A program made the position numbers and the translations under genes. A DNA stretch of 64,000 nt from Pararge aegeria (lineage: Eukaryota > Arthropoda > Insecta > Lepidoptera > Nymphalidae), in NCBI RefSeq assembly GCF_905163445.1, contig NC_053184.1:17794001-17858000 (forward strand), written 5' to 3'. Below the pieces are notes generated by a model. That model worked only from the letters and a program-made list of their open reading frames with translations, did no database searches and was not told the origin of the DNA. Positions 23,061 through 34,800 of this stretch are shown one piece after another (position 1 is the stretch's first letter; each line of letters starts with the position of its first letter).

Positions 23061-23229
23061 AATGAGGTTAGTAATTGAAAATATATAGGAATGTACAAAA
23101 TGTTTGTAAGACCAGGTTCCAGTTACGCCAACTCCTGTACTAGTTAAAACTGTATCACAGTAAATGAATGATGTTTGACATGAATGACACAAAAATGATT
23201 TATGTTTGTCATTTTAGGGCACTAACGGT

Positions 23230-24010
23230 TAGCTATGTCAAAAAAATTATATGCACGCGAATTGGTTGGTATAATATAGGTATAGAGTTGGCATTATAAT
23301 AGGGGCAGTGCGGGCAAATTGTGTTCCCCCGGGCGCAGCGCCTGCGCCGGCGATTAAGTGCACTTAATTCAGACTAAATGTTGCCCGTCGGGAGTTGCCG
23401 ACTTGCTGCCTGGTGTTGTTGTGAACAGCCCTGCTAGGGTGCTCCACACTTGAGACCTTGACTACAGAGATTTGTGCCCAATCTTTGGAGTTGCTAATAA
23501 GTTATGGTGCGTAAAAAGAAAAATAGGGAAAAACTTTTCATGTGCAATTACTCTACACTCGTTATATACAGACAAAAGAGGTTGGATAATTAACTGTGAT
23601 TTACTAAACTGCACTACCAGGCTACCATGTGATAGGCAATTGACTTAGGCCGCTATGGGGCTCTTTTCCATGACCTCACAACCAATACGATTCATTAATT
23701 ATTCAAATTTATTCGCATAGACTGTAGCCCAAATCCTAGGGGATACATGCATGTATCTTAGACACATAACACTCTTACTTTTGTTTCGTGAACGGCGGTG
23801 GAATCTTCTTAAAAAGACATCCGATTTCCTGAGAGAGCGATAGTATTTTTTTTACCCATTAAACCCCCTCGGTAGCCACCCTTAGCACATATTAAGAGGT
23901 ACCAAAATGTTATACACATTACGTTTTTACCTATTAGTACTCAGGTGAAAAAATATAGTTATTAGGTACTAGGTAGTTTGAAGCACTCGGGTGATAAAAA
24001 TATGTAGATA
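23230..24010. other. No gene; CpG-rich patch near 23.32 kb
   Basis: TTCCCCCGGGCGCAGCGCCT at 23321-23350 is a small GC-rich patch. The rest is unremarkable AT-rich sequence. Confidence 0.3.
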
Positions 24011-24018
24011 TATGAAAC

Positions 24019-24131
24019 GTGGCGTGCACAGGGTTTTTGGGTAGAAGGAAGTTTTCATATAGTAGGAAAATCCTTAATACAAATTTTTTGGGGAATGCAG
24101 TGCTTTTTTGCATGTATGAAGTGCACGCCAT
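24019..24131. mobile_element. Short hAT-type MITE, inverted orientation
   Basis: GTGGCGTGCACAGGGTTTTT at the left and TGAAGTGCACGCCA at the right match, in reverse orientation, the 36.6/44.4/49.8 kb family. A clean duplication could not be placed. Confidence 0.6.
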
Positions 24132-24149
24132 TGTTTATGAAATAACGTC

Positions 24150-24330
24150 TGTAGCAGCCCTACCCCAGCGATTTGCAATCGACCTCGCGTGCCGCATACA
24201 AACCCCTCTCATGTTAGCTCCGAACCGACGGCCCGGGTGCATCAACGCACATCTTACCGCACCATTACAAGCTCGTAATCATTTATTATTCCATTTGGCA
24301 GCCTTATCGCGGCCCCGTTGATTTGTGACG
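24150..24330. other. GC-richer patch followed by an AT-rich TAAT block
   Basis: CCGAACCGACGGCCCGGGTG, then CGTAATCATTTATTATTCC and CGCGGCCCCGTTGATT. Layout similar to 32.2-32.4 kb. No protein similarity seen. Confidence 0.2.
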
Positions 24331-24599
24331 TCGTGAAAACTGAATAAATGTTAATAAATTAAAGCCAATAAATTATATATCAAGCAGTAATTTCGAATGT
24401 TAATTTACAGCTAATAAAAAAAATTACTGAGGGTGTGGCTTTGTTATGGCAGACTAAATGTGTCGATGGAACTGGTTCAGCAAATTCGGTTTAAAACGGT
24501 AATTGATTAGATTACGGTCTTTGGTCTTTACCTTTCTCCGTGCTTATAGGAACATTTCCGGTAATTACCAATCATTGTCAATACTCGGTCTATTGTTGT

Positions 24600-24780
24600 T
24601 CTACTGCTGGGCATATGCTCTCATAAGACCCACCACACAGCTCTAATGCGGGTTGGCGAGCTTTAATGATAATTATCACATAATGGATCAAAATCTCAGC
24701 GTGCTCTCCAAGGCATTGGGGCAATTTCCCCCAAAGGGAAATCGAAATCCTTCTCACTAGGCTATAATCGCTTTCGAAAT
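24600..24780 (-). repeat. Dispersed SINE/LINE fragment
   Basis: CCACCACACAGCTCTAATGC, GGGTTGGCGAGCTTTAATGA, CAGCGTGCTCTCCAAGGCAT and CCTTCTCACTAGGCTATAAT. I recognise this order as a recurrent lepidopteran repeat but cannot name the family. Confidence 0.4.
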
Positions 24781-25343
24781 TTATGCATACGTCACTATAT
24801 TAGACCATCCACCGGCCAAAGAAATTGATGACCACAGTTTAAATGGTACGTCCAATCATAATATAGTGTGCCAATACAGCACCCAACCCCCCTTTTACAG
24901 CCCATTAATTTAATACGCAACACCTTATAAAGCATCAAGCGGCAAGGTGATAGCAATCGCGTAAGCAGTAGTTTATCATGGACACCGCGTTGACTACTAA
25001 TTTGTGCTGTACAAAACACACTGTTCAGTGTTCATTATTTTATATCGCGAGCTCAATCATATTCAATTAAATGTGAGTGACTCGCATTATTAAATAATTT
25101 AATACCACTTTGGAGATGCGGTCACTTTTTGCAGCTCGGTCAGGAATTTGTCTCATTTAGCTACCAAATGTCGAGCCTAGTTTTAAATAATGAATATGAA
25201 TTAGTCATTTATGGTTCATTAAAAAAATTCCACTCATTTTTACCTCAGGATTAGACTTAGCCGTAGAAGCTCATTTAGTCTACAATTAAATCAACTATTT
25301 TAGAGTATTGTGTTATTTGTAAACTGTATCTCAATGGGTTATA

Positions 25344-25710
25344 TACAACGTGTAACAGAATTACGAAATAGTATTAAAGGATGGACAAGTATATTTCATA
25401 AAGAACCCTGTAAAAATATTAAATCAAAAGAAGCATATTTATTTTTCCTAAATGTTTACTTATGACAACCCTACTGAAGATAAAAGACTGACACACGCTT
25501 AGTACCTGTGCTACGCGACGCGTACCTAATAAAGTGACAGGAGTTACATGATTTTAGTTACGGGCTGTGTCTGATTTCTTTCAGTAAAAACTTATGGCAG
25601 TGTTTACTCAAAAACTTCAACATTTCAAAGCTAAGTCTCAGAGTCAGTAGGTACATCATGTACCTCTAAAGCCTGCGAAGTATAATTTCAGGTTTAATTT
25701 TCACGTTGTA
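25344..25710. mobile_element. Non-autonomous TIR element (family K), inverted copy
   Basis: TACAACGTGTAACAGAATTA at the left, AGAAGCATATTTATTTTTCC, CTGATTTCTTTCAGTAAAAA and TCACGTTGTA at the right pair with the 8.2 kb copy read backwards. The right TA flank is not clean. Confidence 0.6.
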
Positions 25711-26384
25711 TTATCCACCGAGATGTTTGGTTGTAATTCGGTAGATTTATATATATTAGATCGTGAAATCTTAATAAAATGTTTTTATGCTTTATGCTAA
25801 AAAACGAATCAAATTAAATTAAATATAGTTACGTCCGTCGTCTATTTCCACACAAAGTAACAATTACGAATGAAATTGCGACTCTCCTCGAACAGGAATG
25901 ACGTAACTTTTTAAGAATATAAAACTTAATAAAACAAAATCCGAAAGCAACTTAGATCATACCAATCGTTCATATTAACTCATAGCTGCACAAATCATAC
26001 AGATTCCTGATCGCATAACATAGTATTGTTATTGACACCTGGACTTGACTTTCTTGTGATATTTCATAAGGACTTCGATAAAACGATCATAATTGGCCGC
26101 CAATAAATTCTGATAACGATCGCTTTTCGAATGACTCGACATGGATATGATTAGCGGACTACGAATCGAAGACAGGTGGGAGGTGTTTTACAACAATATG
26201 ATAATGTATGATACTTAAAACTTTCTCAGAATGTTTATACCAACATTTTGTTTTATTGCGAAGTAAAGTCAATAAATTATCTCGCTTATAATAAGCGAAT
26301 TTTATATCCATTTGGGAGGAAATTAGAATATTTATTAACTAAGTATAAGGACTTCGTCCGTGCAGAATATGTGACATAAAAATA

Positions 26385-26540
26385 TTTGTCTGGTAGGATG
26401 CATCGGTACTGGTTACCACCCTTCCGACAAAGACGCGTCACTAAGCGGTTAAGAGTTCCGTTACGATGCCGCGTAGTTACCGATAGGGTTTTATATAATT
26501 GTCATACCTCTAACAAGGGCTTGGCGAGATTGCAAATAAC
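26385..26540 (+). mobile_element. SINE part (family G)
   Basis: GGTTACCACCCTTCCGACAA, AGACGCGTCACTAAGCGGTT and CGATGCCGCGTAGTTACCGA match the body. The 3' end is shortened to CTCTAACAAGGGCTTGGCG. The open frame over it is not a gene. Confidence 0.55.
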
Positions 26541-26604
26541 GGTTTTTTGTAGTAGAAATAAAAAAATCTTAGTTTTTATATTATTTTAAAAATGCATTTA
26601 AGAA

Positions 26605-26690
26605 ACCAGTACGCACGGGATTTGAACTTGAGACTCCGGCAATCGCGCCCGGAGCACTTTAACAAATTAACCCTAGAATACTTCATGCAA
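26605..26690 (-). repeat. Possible tRNA-like SINE head
   Basis: GCACGGGATTTGAACTTGAG and CCGGCAATCGCGCCCGGAGC, reverse complement of a B-box-like head. Weak. Confidence 0.3.
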
Positions 26691-26694
26691 ACTG

Positions 26695-28800
26695 AAAGAG
26701 AAGAGAGTCTGCCTTTAACTAAATGAAGAATAGAGAAAGAGTAATAGCAGGGATCAGAGCAGACAGTAATGGAGCAAACAAATTTGTGGTAAGCGACTAA
26801 CTAACGAGTGCAAGCGCAACCGAGAAATTGTATTGGTGCGGCCAGACGTCTCAAGTGTCTAAGGATCTGTACCTCTTGAATAGGTACACATAATTAAAGT
26901 TTCAGGTGCCCGAGAGTACCTTAATACTGTACCCAAATAAGTTAATGGCATTTATAGACATGCCAACTTCTAATCCCAGCAGAGGTTGCCGGCATCTGAC
27001 TTTTTCATATGTTAGTTGGACTTATTAACAAGTTTCAAGTTTAATATATTTTAAAATTTGGGTTATGAAGGAGACAGATCCTCGGGACCTATCGGTAGCT
27101 ACTAACTAACTAGAAAAGCAGCCTGATTACCTTATTTTCAGGGTAGAACGCATTAAGACTTGCTTCAACTTCAAATAAAGTAGGTGGTAGTAGTGGATAT
27201 AATTCTCGTAGATATATTAGTAGTTAGCACATTCAGATACGGATCACGAGATACTAAGATCGATACGCGGGTCGGCCGAAAATTAGGTTGTTATTGGGTT
27301 TCCTATCTAAATAATCTGACTTCTTAGTCTATGGGATATAGGAAATGGCTTTGCAATCCTTCGGAGAGCACTTAACGATCAGTCTTATTTTTAGTAACTA
27401 ATCGATTAAAAGTACAGATGCGTTGGAACAGCGTGAACGATCAAAGTTCTGTATCACTCTGTCCTATCGCGAGGGCACCCAGCAATGAATGACATTTCAT
27501 TGATAGGCATGTTGGCTAGTCTGTAGACAGCTTTAGGATCGGAAGTTTACGGCAAGTACTTTCGCCTAATTATCCAGACTTGATCGATTAGGTTTGCAGA
27601 CAATCTAAATAACGCTAAGTATGGAAGTTATTATGCAATTTGGCAAGTAATTATGATCCTTGCCGTATTAAACCAATCTATTAAACTAAATTGGTAAAAA
27701 CCATTGAAGCCATAGTTTTGTTATTTTACTTTTGGTAAATTTAACTTCGCTAGACAGAGTAAGTTAATAAGTAATGTATTCATGCGGTGTACTGTAAGAC
27801 AATAGTGTCTACCATATTATAATAGTGTCATTGACTTATGCCTCGAAATAAACCGGTGATTTATTTCATGATATTTAAGATGCAATTTCTGGGTTTCGTG
27901 CCCGAAAAAATAACGTTAACGGCACTCTTTTTATAAGATCTGTCTGTCTGTCAAAAATTTGTGAATTTTTTTTGTATTTATGAATAAATAATTTTTTCTA
28001 TTGTTTTTACTCGCGCTATAAAAAAAATTAAATAAAACTTCGTTTACTCGTATTGAACTATGGCAAAAATTTATATATTTATATTTATAAATATTAGGCT
28101 CGAAATTTCAAGTTTAATTGGCTTATGATAACTAAACCACAAGTTAAAGAAAAATTGCGAAGTATCTAATTAATTCTGCATATTTTCATACTTTCCGTTT
28201 AATCCGTGTACCGACTCGTAAATTAAGATGAACCAATAATGAACCCATAATGATCCCCTCCAATTTCGCCCGTATGACTTCCTATAATTTATATATTATG
28301 TCCGTCACGTCCACAGTTGTTTGAAGTATTTGCGATCTTTGAAATTAATAATCGCGTGCTATTCAGGAAACAGGTCTTACTTAGTTGTAGATACGTGATG
28401 CCCAAGTCAATGTTCACTCTATGATGTACGGGTAAGTTCCTTGAAATGAAATTACAGCGGCGAACATAGAAAGAATGCCTCGTTACCAGCATTCAGTTTC
28501 TTCTATAGGATTAAAGAAACAATTTTATTAATTAGTATAGGTACTTCTTTAGCCTTACTAACATTTTCAATGCGAAGATATGTTGCTTAGGATAATAGTT
28601 ATTTTTTAGTGTGCCAAAACTACGCCGTCTCTGAACCGTATGGAGAGTTGGAATTTTCACATAGTTTTCATTTTTATTGCCGCTATAACTACATGTCAAA
28701 TGTGAGCCGGACTCTCACTCGTAACGGAACCCTGCATGTGCAAGTCCGACTCCCACTTGACCGCTTTATTGAACTTTTTTCATGATTTTATTGAGGCCTA
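26695..28800. other. No gene recognised
   Basis: AT-rich unique-looking DNA. The 67-aa minus frame at 28289-28492 has no motif. Confidence 0.35.
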
Positions 28801-28814
28801 TTAAGTAAATAATA

Positions 28815-28920
28815 ACAGATCTATCAATAAACAAAAACTACTTAAAACATAAGGTTTCCCTGTTCCATAGGCACCAGCGGCCTTTACACCAAAATTAATA
28901 GATACTTAATAACTTATATA
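28815..28920 (-). mobile_element. LINE 3' fragment (family E)
   Basis: CTACTTAAAACATAAGGTTT and CACCAGCGGCCTTTACACCA match 22.95-23.04 kb. Confidence 0.45.
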
Positions 28921-28957
28921 CTTACATATACAACGGATCGGAGTATATTATGTGTCC

Positions 28958-29006
28958 ACCAATCCGCACTGGGCCAGAGCACCACACTGGCCCAGTGCGG
29001 ATTGGT
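28958..29006. repeat. Palindrome built from two SINE blocks
   Basis: The arms 28958-28977 and 28987-29006 are perfect complements (ACCAATCCGCACTGGGCCAG). This is the conserved family A SINE block CCAATCCGCACTGGGCCAG in both orientations, around a 9-nt loop. Confidence 0.85.
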
Positions 29007-29324
29007 CTACGGTATTTTTTAATTTTTATTTTGTCTTTTGTTGCTATGGATGAGTGAGTACTCCTGACACAGCTATTCGATGCTTGTTAGGAGGTCTCCA
29101 GAACACTTACCATTCACTAATCACTATGTGAGAAACGAAATAAAAGATATTTATTTTGTATTTATTTATACACTCAGAATCTTTTTTCCTTTATGTATGT
29201 CTATCATATCTGAGAAATTTAGATTTTTCATATGCAACGCGACAACAAAAAAATAAAAAAGAGAAAAAAAGTACTAAGGGACATATTTAGTAATACCTAC
29301 AGATTTCTGGAATCTCACATGATG

Positions 29325-29400
29325 GTAAGTGATGATGCAGTCTAAGATGGTAGCGGGCTCACCTTTCACGAGTATGGCAGTATGTCTTTGTTACTATTAG
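29325..29400 (-). mobile_element. SINE fragment (family G)
   Basis: GGTAAGTGATGATGCAGTCT, AAGATGGTAGCGGGCTCACC and CAGTATGTCTTTG. Confidence 0.5.
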
Positions 29401-29794
29401 CAGACATTGTAATACACTTTCGTTTCATGATATTATGTTTTAAGTATGTTAATTTTATTTATATTTTAATGGACGAGTAGGTAGGACTTTAATTATGACA
29501 CTTATTTAGCATATTTTATAATTACTTATTTCATATTCCTTTATTTTCTTTTGCCTGCATTTGTTTGCCTGCATCAGTTAAATTAGCATGTTCTTGCTCT
29601 AAGCTTGGCCGGTAGAGCATGCATAGTTTATTAGGTTCACCTTTTATAAATTGTCTTTAATAAATTGGCTTAGTGGGGGATACTAAATTAGAACTTCTAT
29701 AAATATATACATACTCATATATACTCTGAAAAACATATTTCTTCCCTGCCCTTTGCCACACTTTCCTAAGTTTCGTCAGCGCTTCTCATTAGAC

Positions 29795-29945
29795 CAGGGC
29801 CCGTTTGGAACCCTCGTAGCTTTAGTTTAAGTTTACGAATATGGTTATCGCCATCATCTCACTACCATGCATACATTATTCATGTTTACGCATCATAAGT
29901 GCCATCTATGGGCCTACTTGAAAGATATTTTTGACTTTGACTTGC
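29795..29945 (+). repeat. Dispersed repeat (family H) with TTTGACT tail
   Basis: CTTTAGTTTAAGTTTACGAA, GGTTATCGCCATCATCTCAC, AAGTGCCATCTATGGGCCTA and the tail TTTTTGACTTTGACTTG. It ends in an ACTTGAATAAAG-like 3' end shared by the copies listed below. Confidence 0.55.
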
Positions 29946-30559
29946 TATAAAGATTGTCTTCTACATACATTCACGATAAATATCACTTGTTTAGCTTATC
30001 AAATTGAAATCGTAGCTTTGGCTTCTTAATTTTTAAATTAAAGTAGATTCAAACATATTACTATTATCGTTTAAAACGCATCTAACTACTAACTCATTAT
30101 AATCTTATCGTTATTTTACTTCGTGAGAATTTGGGTCGGTAGGCACATAGAAATAATTTTTACTTACGCTTCTATATTATATCATAAATATTACAAAACT
30201 ATTTATAACTTGTTTTATCGCAATACTGTAGTCATAACTTTAGATAACAAAGAAAATGATTAGTAATTTGATTGGACATTTGGGCAGCTTCATTTCCGTT
30301 CTTAACAGCCATGCTGATGCTATGTGGAAAAAATGATCCAATCCCGACCTCCTATTTAAGGTCAGTTTGAAAAAGAGCAAGTAATGAATCACGGAAGCTA
30401 CCTAAAACAACATAGGTAAATGTTAATTGAATGTGAAATGGCGATAACAATGCAATGGCTCTTCTTAGACCAGTTGAGCGCCACGAGATAATTATTTTTA
30501 CCATTTTTTGTCATATTTGAATACGTCTCAATTGGTAAACATAATTATCACTTAGCACG

Positions 30560-30703
30560 CATCTTAGCCCTACAGGGCGCGTATGGAACGCTCCAAGCTT
30601 TTGTTTTAAGTTAACGAATGAATTTATCACCATCACCTCACAATGTAATATGTATGAACGCTTCACAAGTGCCTGTGATAGTCTTACATGAATAAAGAAT
30701 TTT
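30560..30703 (+). repeat. Dispersed repeat (family H)
   Basis: AAGCTTTTGTTTTAAGTTAA, TATCACCATCACCTCACAAT, CACAAGTGCCTGTGATAGTC and CATGAATAAAGAATTTTTC. Confidence 0.55.
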
Positions 30704-30710
30704 TCATATG

Positions 30711-30930
30711 CCGTATAAATATAAAAGAAGCGCGAAGGCCATGCCATTGACACGGGAAGCCGAAAAATTACATAAGCAGTTCGCTCGTTCGATCGCCGAG
30801 GTCAATGTCGCTCGGAATAAAGATCGCGAAAGTGGTTTAACGTTACGTAGGCAGCCCGGCAGCCCGACAACTCCGCTCGCTCGGATAATTGCGATGTAAT
30901 CGACGTAATCCATCCGCGAGTGGGCCAGTA
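30711..30930. other. CpG-rich patch, no recognised gene
   Basis: GTTCGCTCGTTCGATCGCCG, GTCAATGTCGCTCGGAATAA and CAGCCCGGCAGCCCGACAAC. Frames of 63 aa (plus) and 91 aa (minus) cover it but overlap each other and match nothing I know. Confidence 0.2.
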
Positions 30931-31290
30931 CCCTCAGTATGAGATTTGCACACTCGCTATCGTAGATACGATTCCGCATATCGAGACACTAGTTGACCTT
31001 AATCATCCGCAGCTTATTACCGTTCCAACGCTGGGCAGAGGCCTCCTGTCTCATAAAACAGACAGTTTTGGTGCATAGACAACGCTGCTCCAACGGTGGC
31101 CTTTACCGACTGTTGTCACTAATCACTAATCCATAAGTTTAAAGAATGTGTTAAAACACATTTATTACAGCGAGGTTATTATACAATTGATGAGTTTCTT
31201 AATGACAAGGTTGCTTGGAAGCATCCGGCTCCGCTTTCATCTCTCACAAGATAGAAAAATTAATGTTAAAATATAAAATGTAAATTTTTG

Positions 31291-31465
31291 ATGTTGGAAA
31301 AGAGCAACTGCTGAGTTTCTTGCCGGCTTCTTCTCGGTAGAATCTGCCTTCCGAACCGGTGGTAGAGTCACTACACACGGACAGACTTGACGTTTCAAAA
31401 GTGCTTGTATTAGGCCTACTTGAAATAAATGAATTTTGAATTTGAATTTGAATTTTGAATAAGTA
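31291..31465 (+). repeat. Dispersed repeat (family P) with TTTGAA tail
   Basis: AGTTTCTTGCCGGCTTCTTC, CGAACCGGTGGTAGAGTCAC, GACGTTTCAAAAGTGCTTGT and a TTTGAATTTGAATTTGAA tail. A common lepidopteran LINE/SINE 3' module. Confidence 0.6.
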
Positions 31466-31534
31466 GTTATAATAATCGGGACCAACGGCAATTGACCGAC
31501 AATGTTTTAGCTAAAACATAATTACGTACATTTT

Positions 31535-31612
31535 TGACCCGACTTTCGAACCCAGGACTTTTCTGATGCGTAGTTAAACATGCTACCCACTAAACCAACG
31601 AAGCAGTCAATT
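31535..31612 (-). mobile_element. tRNA-like SINE head
   Basis: On the minus strand GTTGGTTTAGTGGGTAGCAT resembles an A box and CCTGGGTTCGAAAGTCGG a B box, 30-40 bp apart. There is no discernible acceptor-stem pairing, so a SINE head is likelier than a tRNA gene. Confidence 0.45.
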
Positions 31613-31946
31613 TGACCTAAATCACCTCGTTTTAAAGCGTCGGGCTGTCCTCACTTCTAGAACTCCTGCTTAAACCGGTGTGTTAATTAATAAGATCAGT
31701 ATTACAGAACGCAAAGCGTAATAACATTGTCTTTCTTTACACAAGTTTGTGTGCGTGGGTTTTCAAAACTGTGGAAAATTTATTCCAACATTGACGTGTA
31801 ACGCTTAAAGTTAATCAATAAGCCGTGTAATCCAAAATCTTAAGATGGCAGTTCGAATTAAGTAGTGCTATCCTTAATATCTACAGGGAAGAAGTAAGAG
31901 TAGGAAAAGCTACTATATATTGGATAGAAGCAAGCGTTACTTGATG

Positions 31947-31992
31947 TTGACTTTACAATGAATAATTGTTCATTGACTTTACAATGAATAAT
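31947..31992. repeat. 20-bp direct tandem repeat
   Basis: TTGACTTTACAATGAATAAT occurs at 31947-31966 and again at 31973-31992 with no mismatch. Confidence 0.9.
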
Positions 31993-32010
31993 ATTATATT
32001 ATTAGCACAG

Positions 32011-32145
32011 CCTATTATAAGCACTTTTGAAACGTTAAGTATGTCTGTTTGAAATGACGCTACCACCGGTTCGACAGGCAGATTCTACCAAGAAGAATCC
32101 GGCAAGAAACTCGGCAGTTGCTCTTTTCCAATATCGTTTTACAAT
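32011..32145 (-). repeat. Dispersed repeat (family P), inverted relative to the 31.3 kb copy
   Basis: AAGCACTTTTGAAACGTTAA, CTACCACCGGTTCGACAGGC and GGCAAGAAACTCGGCAGTTG. It lies tail-to-tail with the 31.3 kb copy about 550 bp away. Confidence 0.6.
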
Positions 32146-32159
32146 TTATTACGGACGAT

Positions 32160-32400
32160 AGCGTTTCGATAATCGAGAATGACTCTGCGATCGCTAGCGA
32201 GCGAATCTCACACTGAGGGAACTAGTTTCCTTTTACGGTGCGCAGCTTGCGGCCGCATAGAAGAAACAGCTGACCGGGCGGCGCGCGCACGCGACTCGCA
32301 TGCATATGGATGTCGCGCCCGCGGCAAAAACACGCATAAAATCGAAACGACGCTATGAAATGTGCAATCATTATTTATTATGTACATGTTGCGACCGCTC
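32160..32400. other. CpG-rich patch with homeodomain/POU-like sites
   Basis: GCTTGCGGCCGCATAGAAGA, GGGCGGCGCGCGCACGCGAC and GCATGCATATGGATGTCGCG are followed by the AT-rich CAATCATTATTTATTATG. Such a mix is seen in developmental enhancers. This is inference from composition only. Confidence 0.25.
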
Positions 32401-32954
32401 TGTCTTTTTTATTTTTTTAACGCAAAATTTTCATCCGCAATACGAGGGCGGAATTTTAATGTTATCGTTTAGTGTACGGCTCTCCTACCATCGAAATTAG
32501 TATATTTCCTTTCACATCAGTCTTATAGCGACTGTAGCGTCATCTAGTTTTTATATGCAATTTAAATTTATAAAATTGAAAATTCCTCCAAGTGTAGGTA
32601 ACACTATTAAAAATTATAAAAAAATTTAATGCATAATTTATATCCACAATTATAGGACGGAATTTTAATTTTATTGTTTAAATATTCACTAGCTTATGAA
32701 CAAATCAATATATATAAGACCTTAGATTGAGATGGGTTTAGGCCATAGTCCAACATGCTGGCAAACAGCTTATTCGACGACTTCACACGGCTTTGAGAAC
32801 AATATAAAGGACTTGTCACCGAAGTCATATTTAATTGAACTATTTTGTCATGAGCTAATTCGCGCGACGCTACGATTCGACACACTGTGTCGAGCCGCGT
32901 ATTTTCTAGCCTATGTAAAAAAACCAGTGTTCTGCCGAGAATTACACAATCAAC

Positions 32955-33008
32955 GAGTATACTATAACAGTCCATTGCTGGACTAAAGGCCTCTCCCTAA
33001 AGCGACCC
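32955..33008 (-). repeat. Dispersed repeat fragment (family B)
   Basis: TAACAGTCCATTGCTGGACT then AAAGGCCTCTCCC, the tail end only. Confidence 0.5.
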
Positions 33009-33905
33009 TCCCTTGTTTTGAAGTCAAAGCGGCCTCTGCTCAGCTGTATATAATAGAAAAGTGGTTTAGGATATATTGCGATGATGAGTATAAAAATGAA
33101 AAAAACTAAACCAAATATATACTAACATTTATATACATCGATACGAAACCTGACCACTGATTTGTTTCCGCCGGAAGGTGTCGAACAGCCATATTAGAAA
33201 CAATGTCACAATTATGTACCACATGATGTCCAAGTCACGACCTTCGCCAAAAACACAGAGCAGTTGATCACAGGTGCTACTTTTAAATATCTTAAAATTG
33301 CGATTTTTTTGATTACTAGGCGATTAAAAATGGGCGCTTATTATATACTTAGCTCATCATTAATCATGTCAACCAATGACGTCCATATGCGTTATGCAGG
33401 TAGATCCAATAAAACACGGTCTTGTTCCGCTTGGCTCCCTGCGACTTGCATGATGTCATTTATATATACAGTTAGATTCGATTTATTTTAAATACTTCTT
33501 TCTCGCAGTGGTCCAAATCCCGTTAGCAACAATTAGCCAGCGAACCCTGCACTTCTGTTGCTTCGCGGCCGTCTGGATCGATACACATTATCGCGGCGCG
33601 CTGGCACAGGACGTTCCCTCGATGTGGCCCGAAACAAGCACAATGAGTTCATTGGAGGGCGTAGTCCGGGAGCCGGTGCCAGGGCAAAAACATCTGCATA
33701 CCTTTTTGATTTTTGAAGATGCACGTAGTACGAAGAGTTTTTAATATGTATTAGCAATATGTAGATTTAAAATCTTCCGTATAACACAGACACGACAAAC
33801 TTTTTTTAAGGGGTTAAATAATGCTTAATTTTTTTATTAATTGAAGAGGTTCCAATTGGTATTTTTTATTTAGACATGGGGTAAACGAGGTATAAAAATT
33901 TCCAC

Positions 33906-33999
33906 TAATCTGTAATGGGCCAGCGTGATACACTACGACCTAAACCCTTCTCAATGTGAGACCCTGTAGTGGGCCGGTAATGGGTTGATAAGATGAGAT
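33906..33999 (+). mobile_element. SINE 3' fragment (family A)
   Basis: AATGGGCCAGCGTGATACAC, CCCTGTAGTGGGCCGGTAAT and a GATAAGATGAGAT tail. Confidence 0.55.
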
Positions 34000-34694
34000 A
34001 AGATGAATATAATTATTTAATGAGAATGTTTAGACGTATGAAGTAAACGCACGTAAATCACTGAAAAATAAACTTTGTTGCTTAACAGCGAAACCTCATT
34101 TATATAGCTTGCTTCCTGGAGACAGACTAAGGATACTTTTAGTCATACAAAATTGACGGTTCCTACTGATTTTTCAACGCGACCAAACTGCTAGTATTCA
34201 ATACGTCACACATAATATGTGTCTTATATTAAATTAAGATGAATGCAATAAGCTTACCTCAACCCCATGCACTTCCGTAAAGTAAATGTAAGCTTCTATC
34301 CAATAATATTGTATACACTTCCAGCTTTTTGTTGTGTGGATAAGTCTAAGAAATATAGCGTGAGGCAGTCTTAATAATTTATATTGAGCTTTAAGTCATG
34401 GCGAACATGCCAGGACAAATCTTTCGCATTTATAATAAAAATGGTTTTCATGCCGCCAGCTCTTCAACTAGGGCACAATGAGCCCATCAGAGGGAACGTA
34501 CCGACATACGAGTATGAGCGGAGTCGTGACATTTTTCCCCCTGGCGCCGCATCTGCCCCGATGATTGCCGAAGACGTCCAATAAAAACTACTAATTAAAC
34601 GATACGTCCGTTTTATTGATCGTTTTAATAAACTATCATATACTTTCACTTAACGAATGTCTGCGGCAGTAAGGAATCCTACCTATTTTGACGA

Positions 34695-34800
34695 CCTCCG
34701 TGGCGCTACGGTGAGCGCTATGAATTTAAGTAGGAGGTCCCGCGTTCGATTCAATTTGGGAATTCTATTTTCTCTGGTCTGGTCTGGTAGGAGCAACAAC
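34695..34800 (+). mobile_element. SINE head (family G)
   Basis: tRNA-like head: CGTGGCGCTACGGTGAGCGC (A box region) and AGGTCCCGCGTTCGATTCAA (B box region), followed by TTCTCTGGTCTGGTCTGGTA. The remainder is missing. Confidence 0.55.

Noticed and set aside
24019..24321. 100-aa plus-strand frame
   Set aside because: It starts in a MITE and runs into unique DNA. No protein similarity recognised.
31535..31612. Possible tRNA gene on the minus strand
   Set aside because: A- and B-box-like sequences are present, but no cloverleaf with a paired acceptor stem could be seen. A SINE head explains it better.
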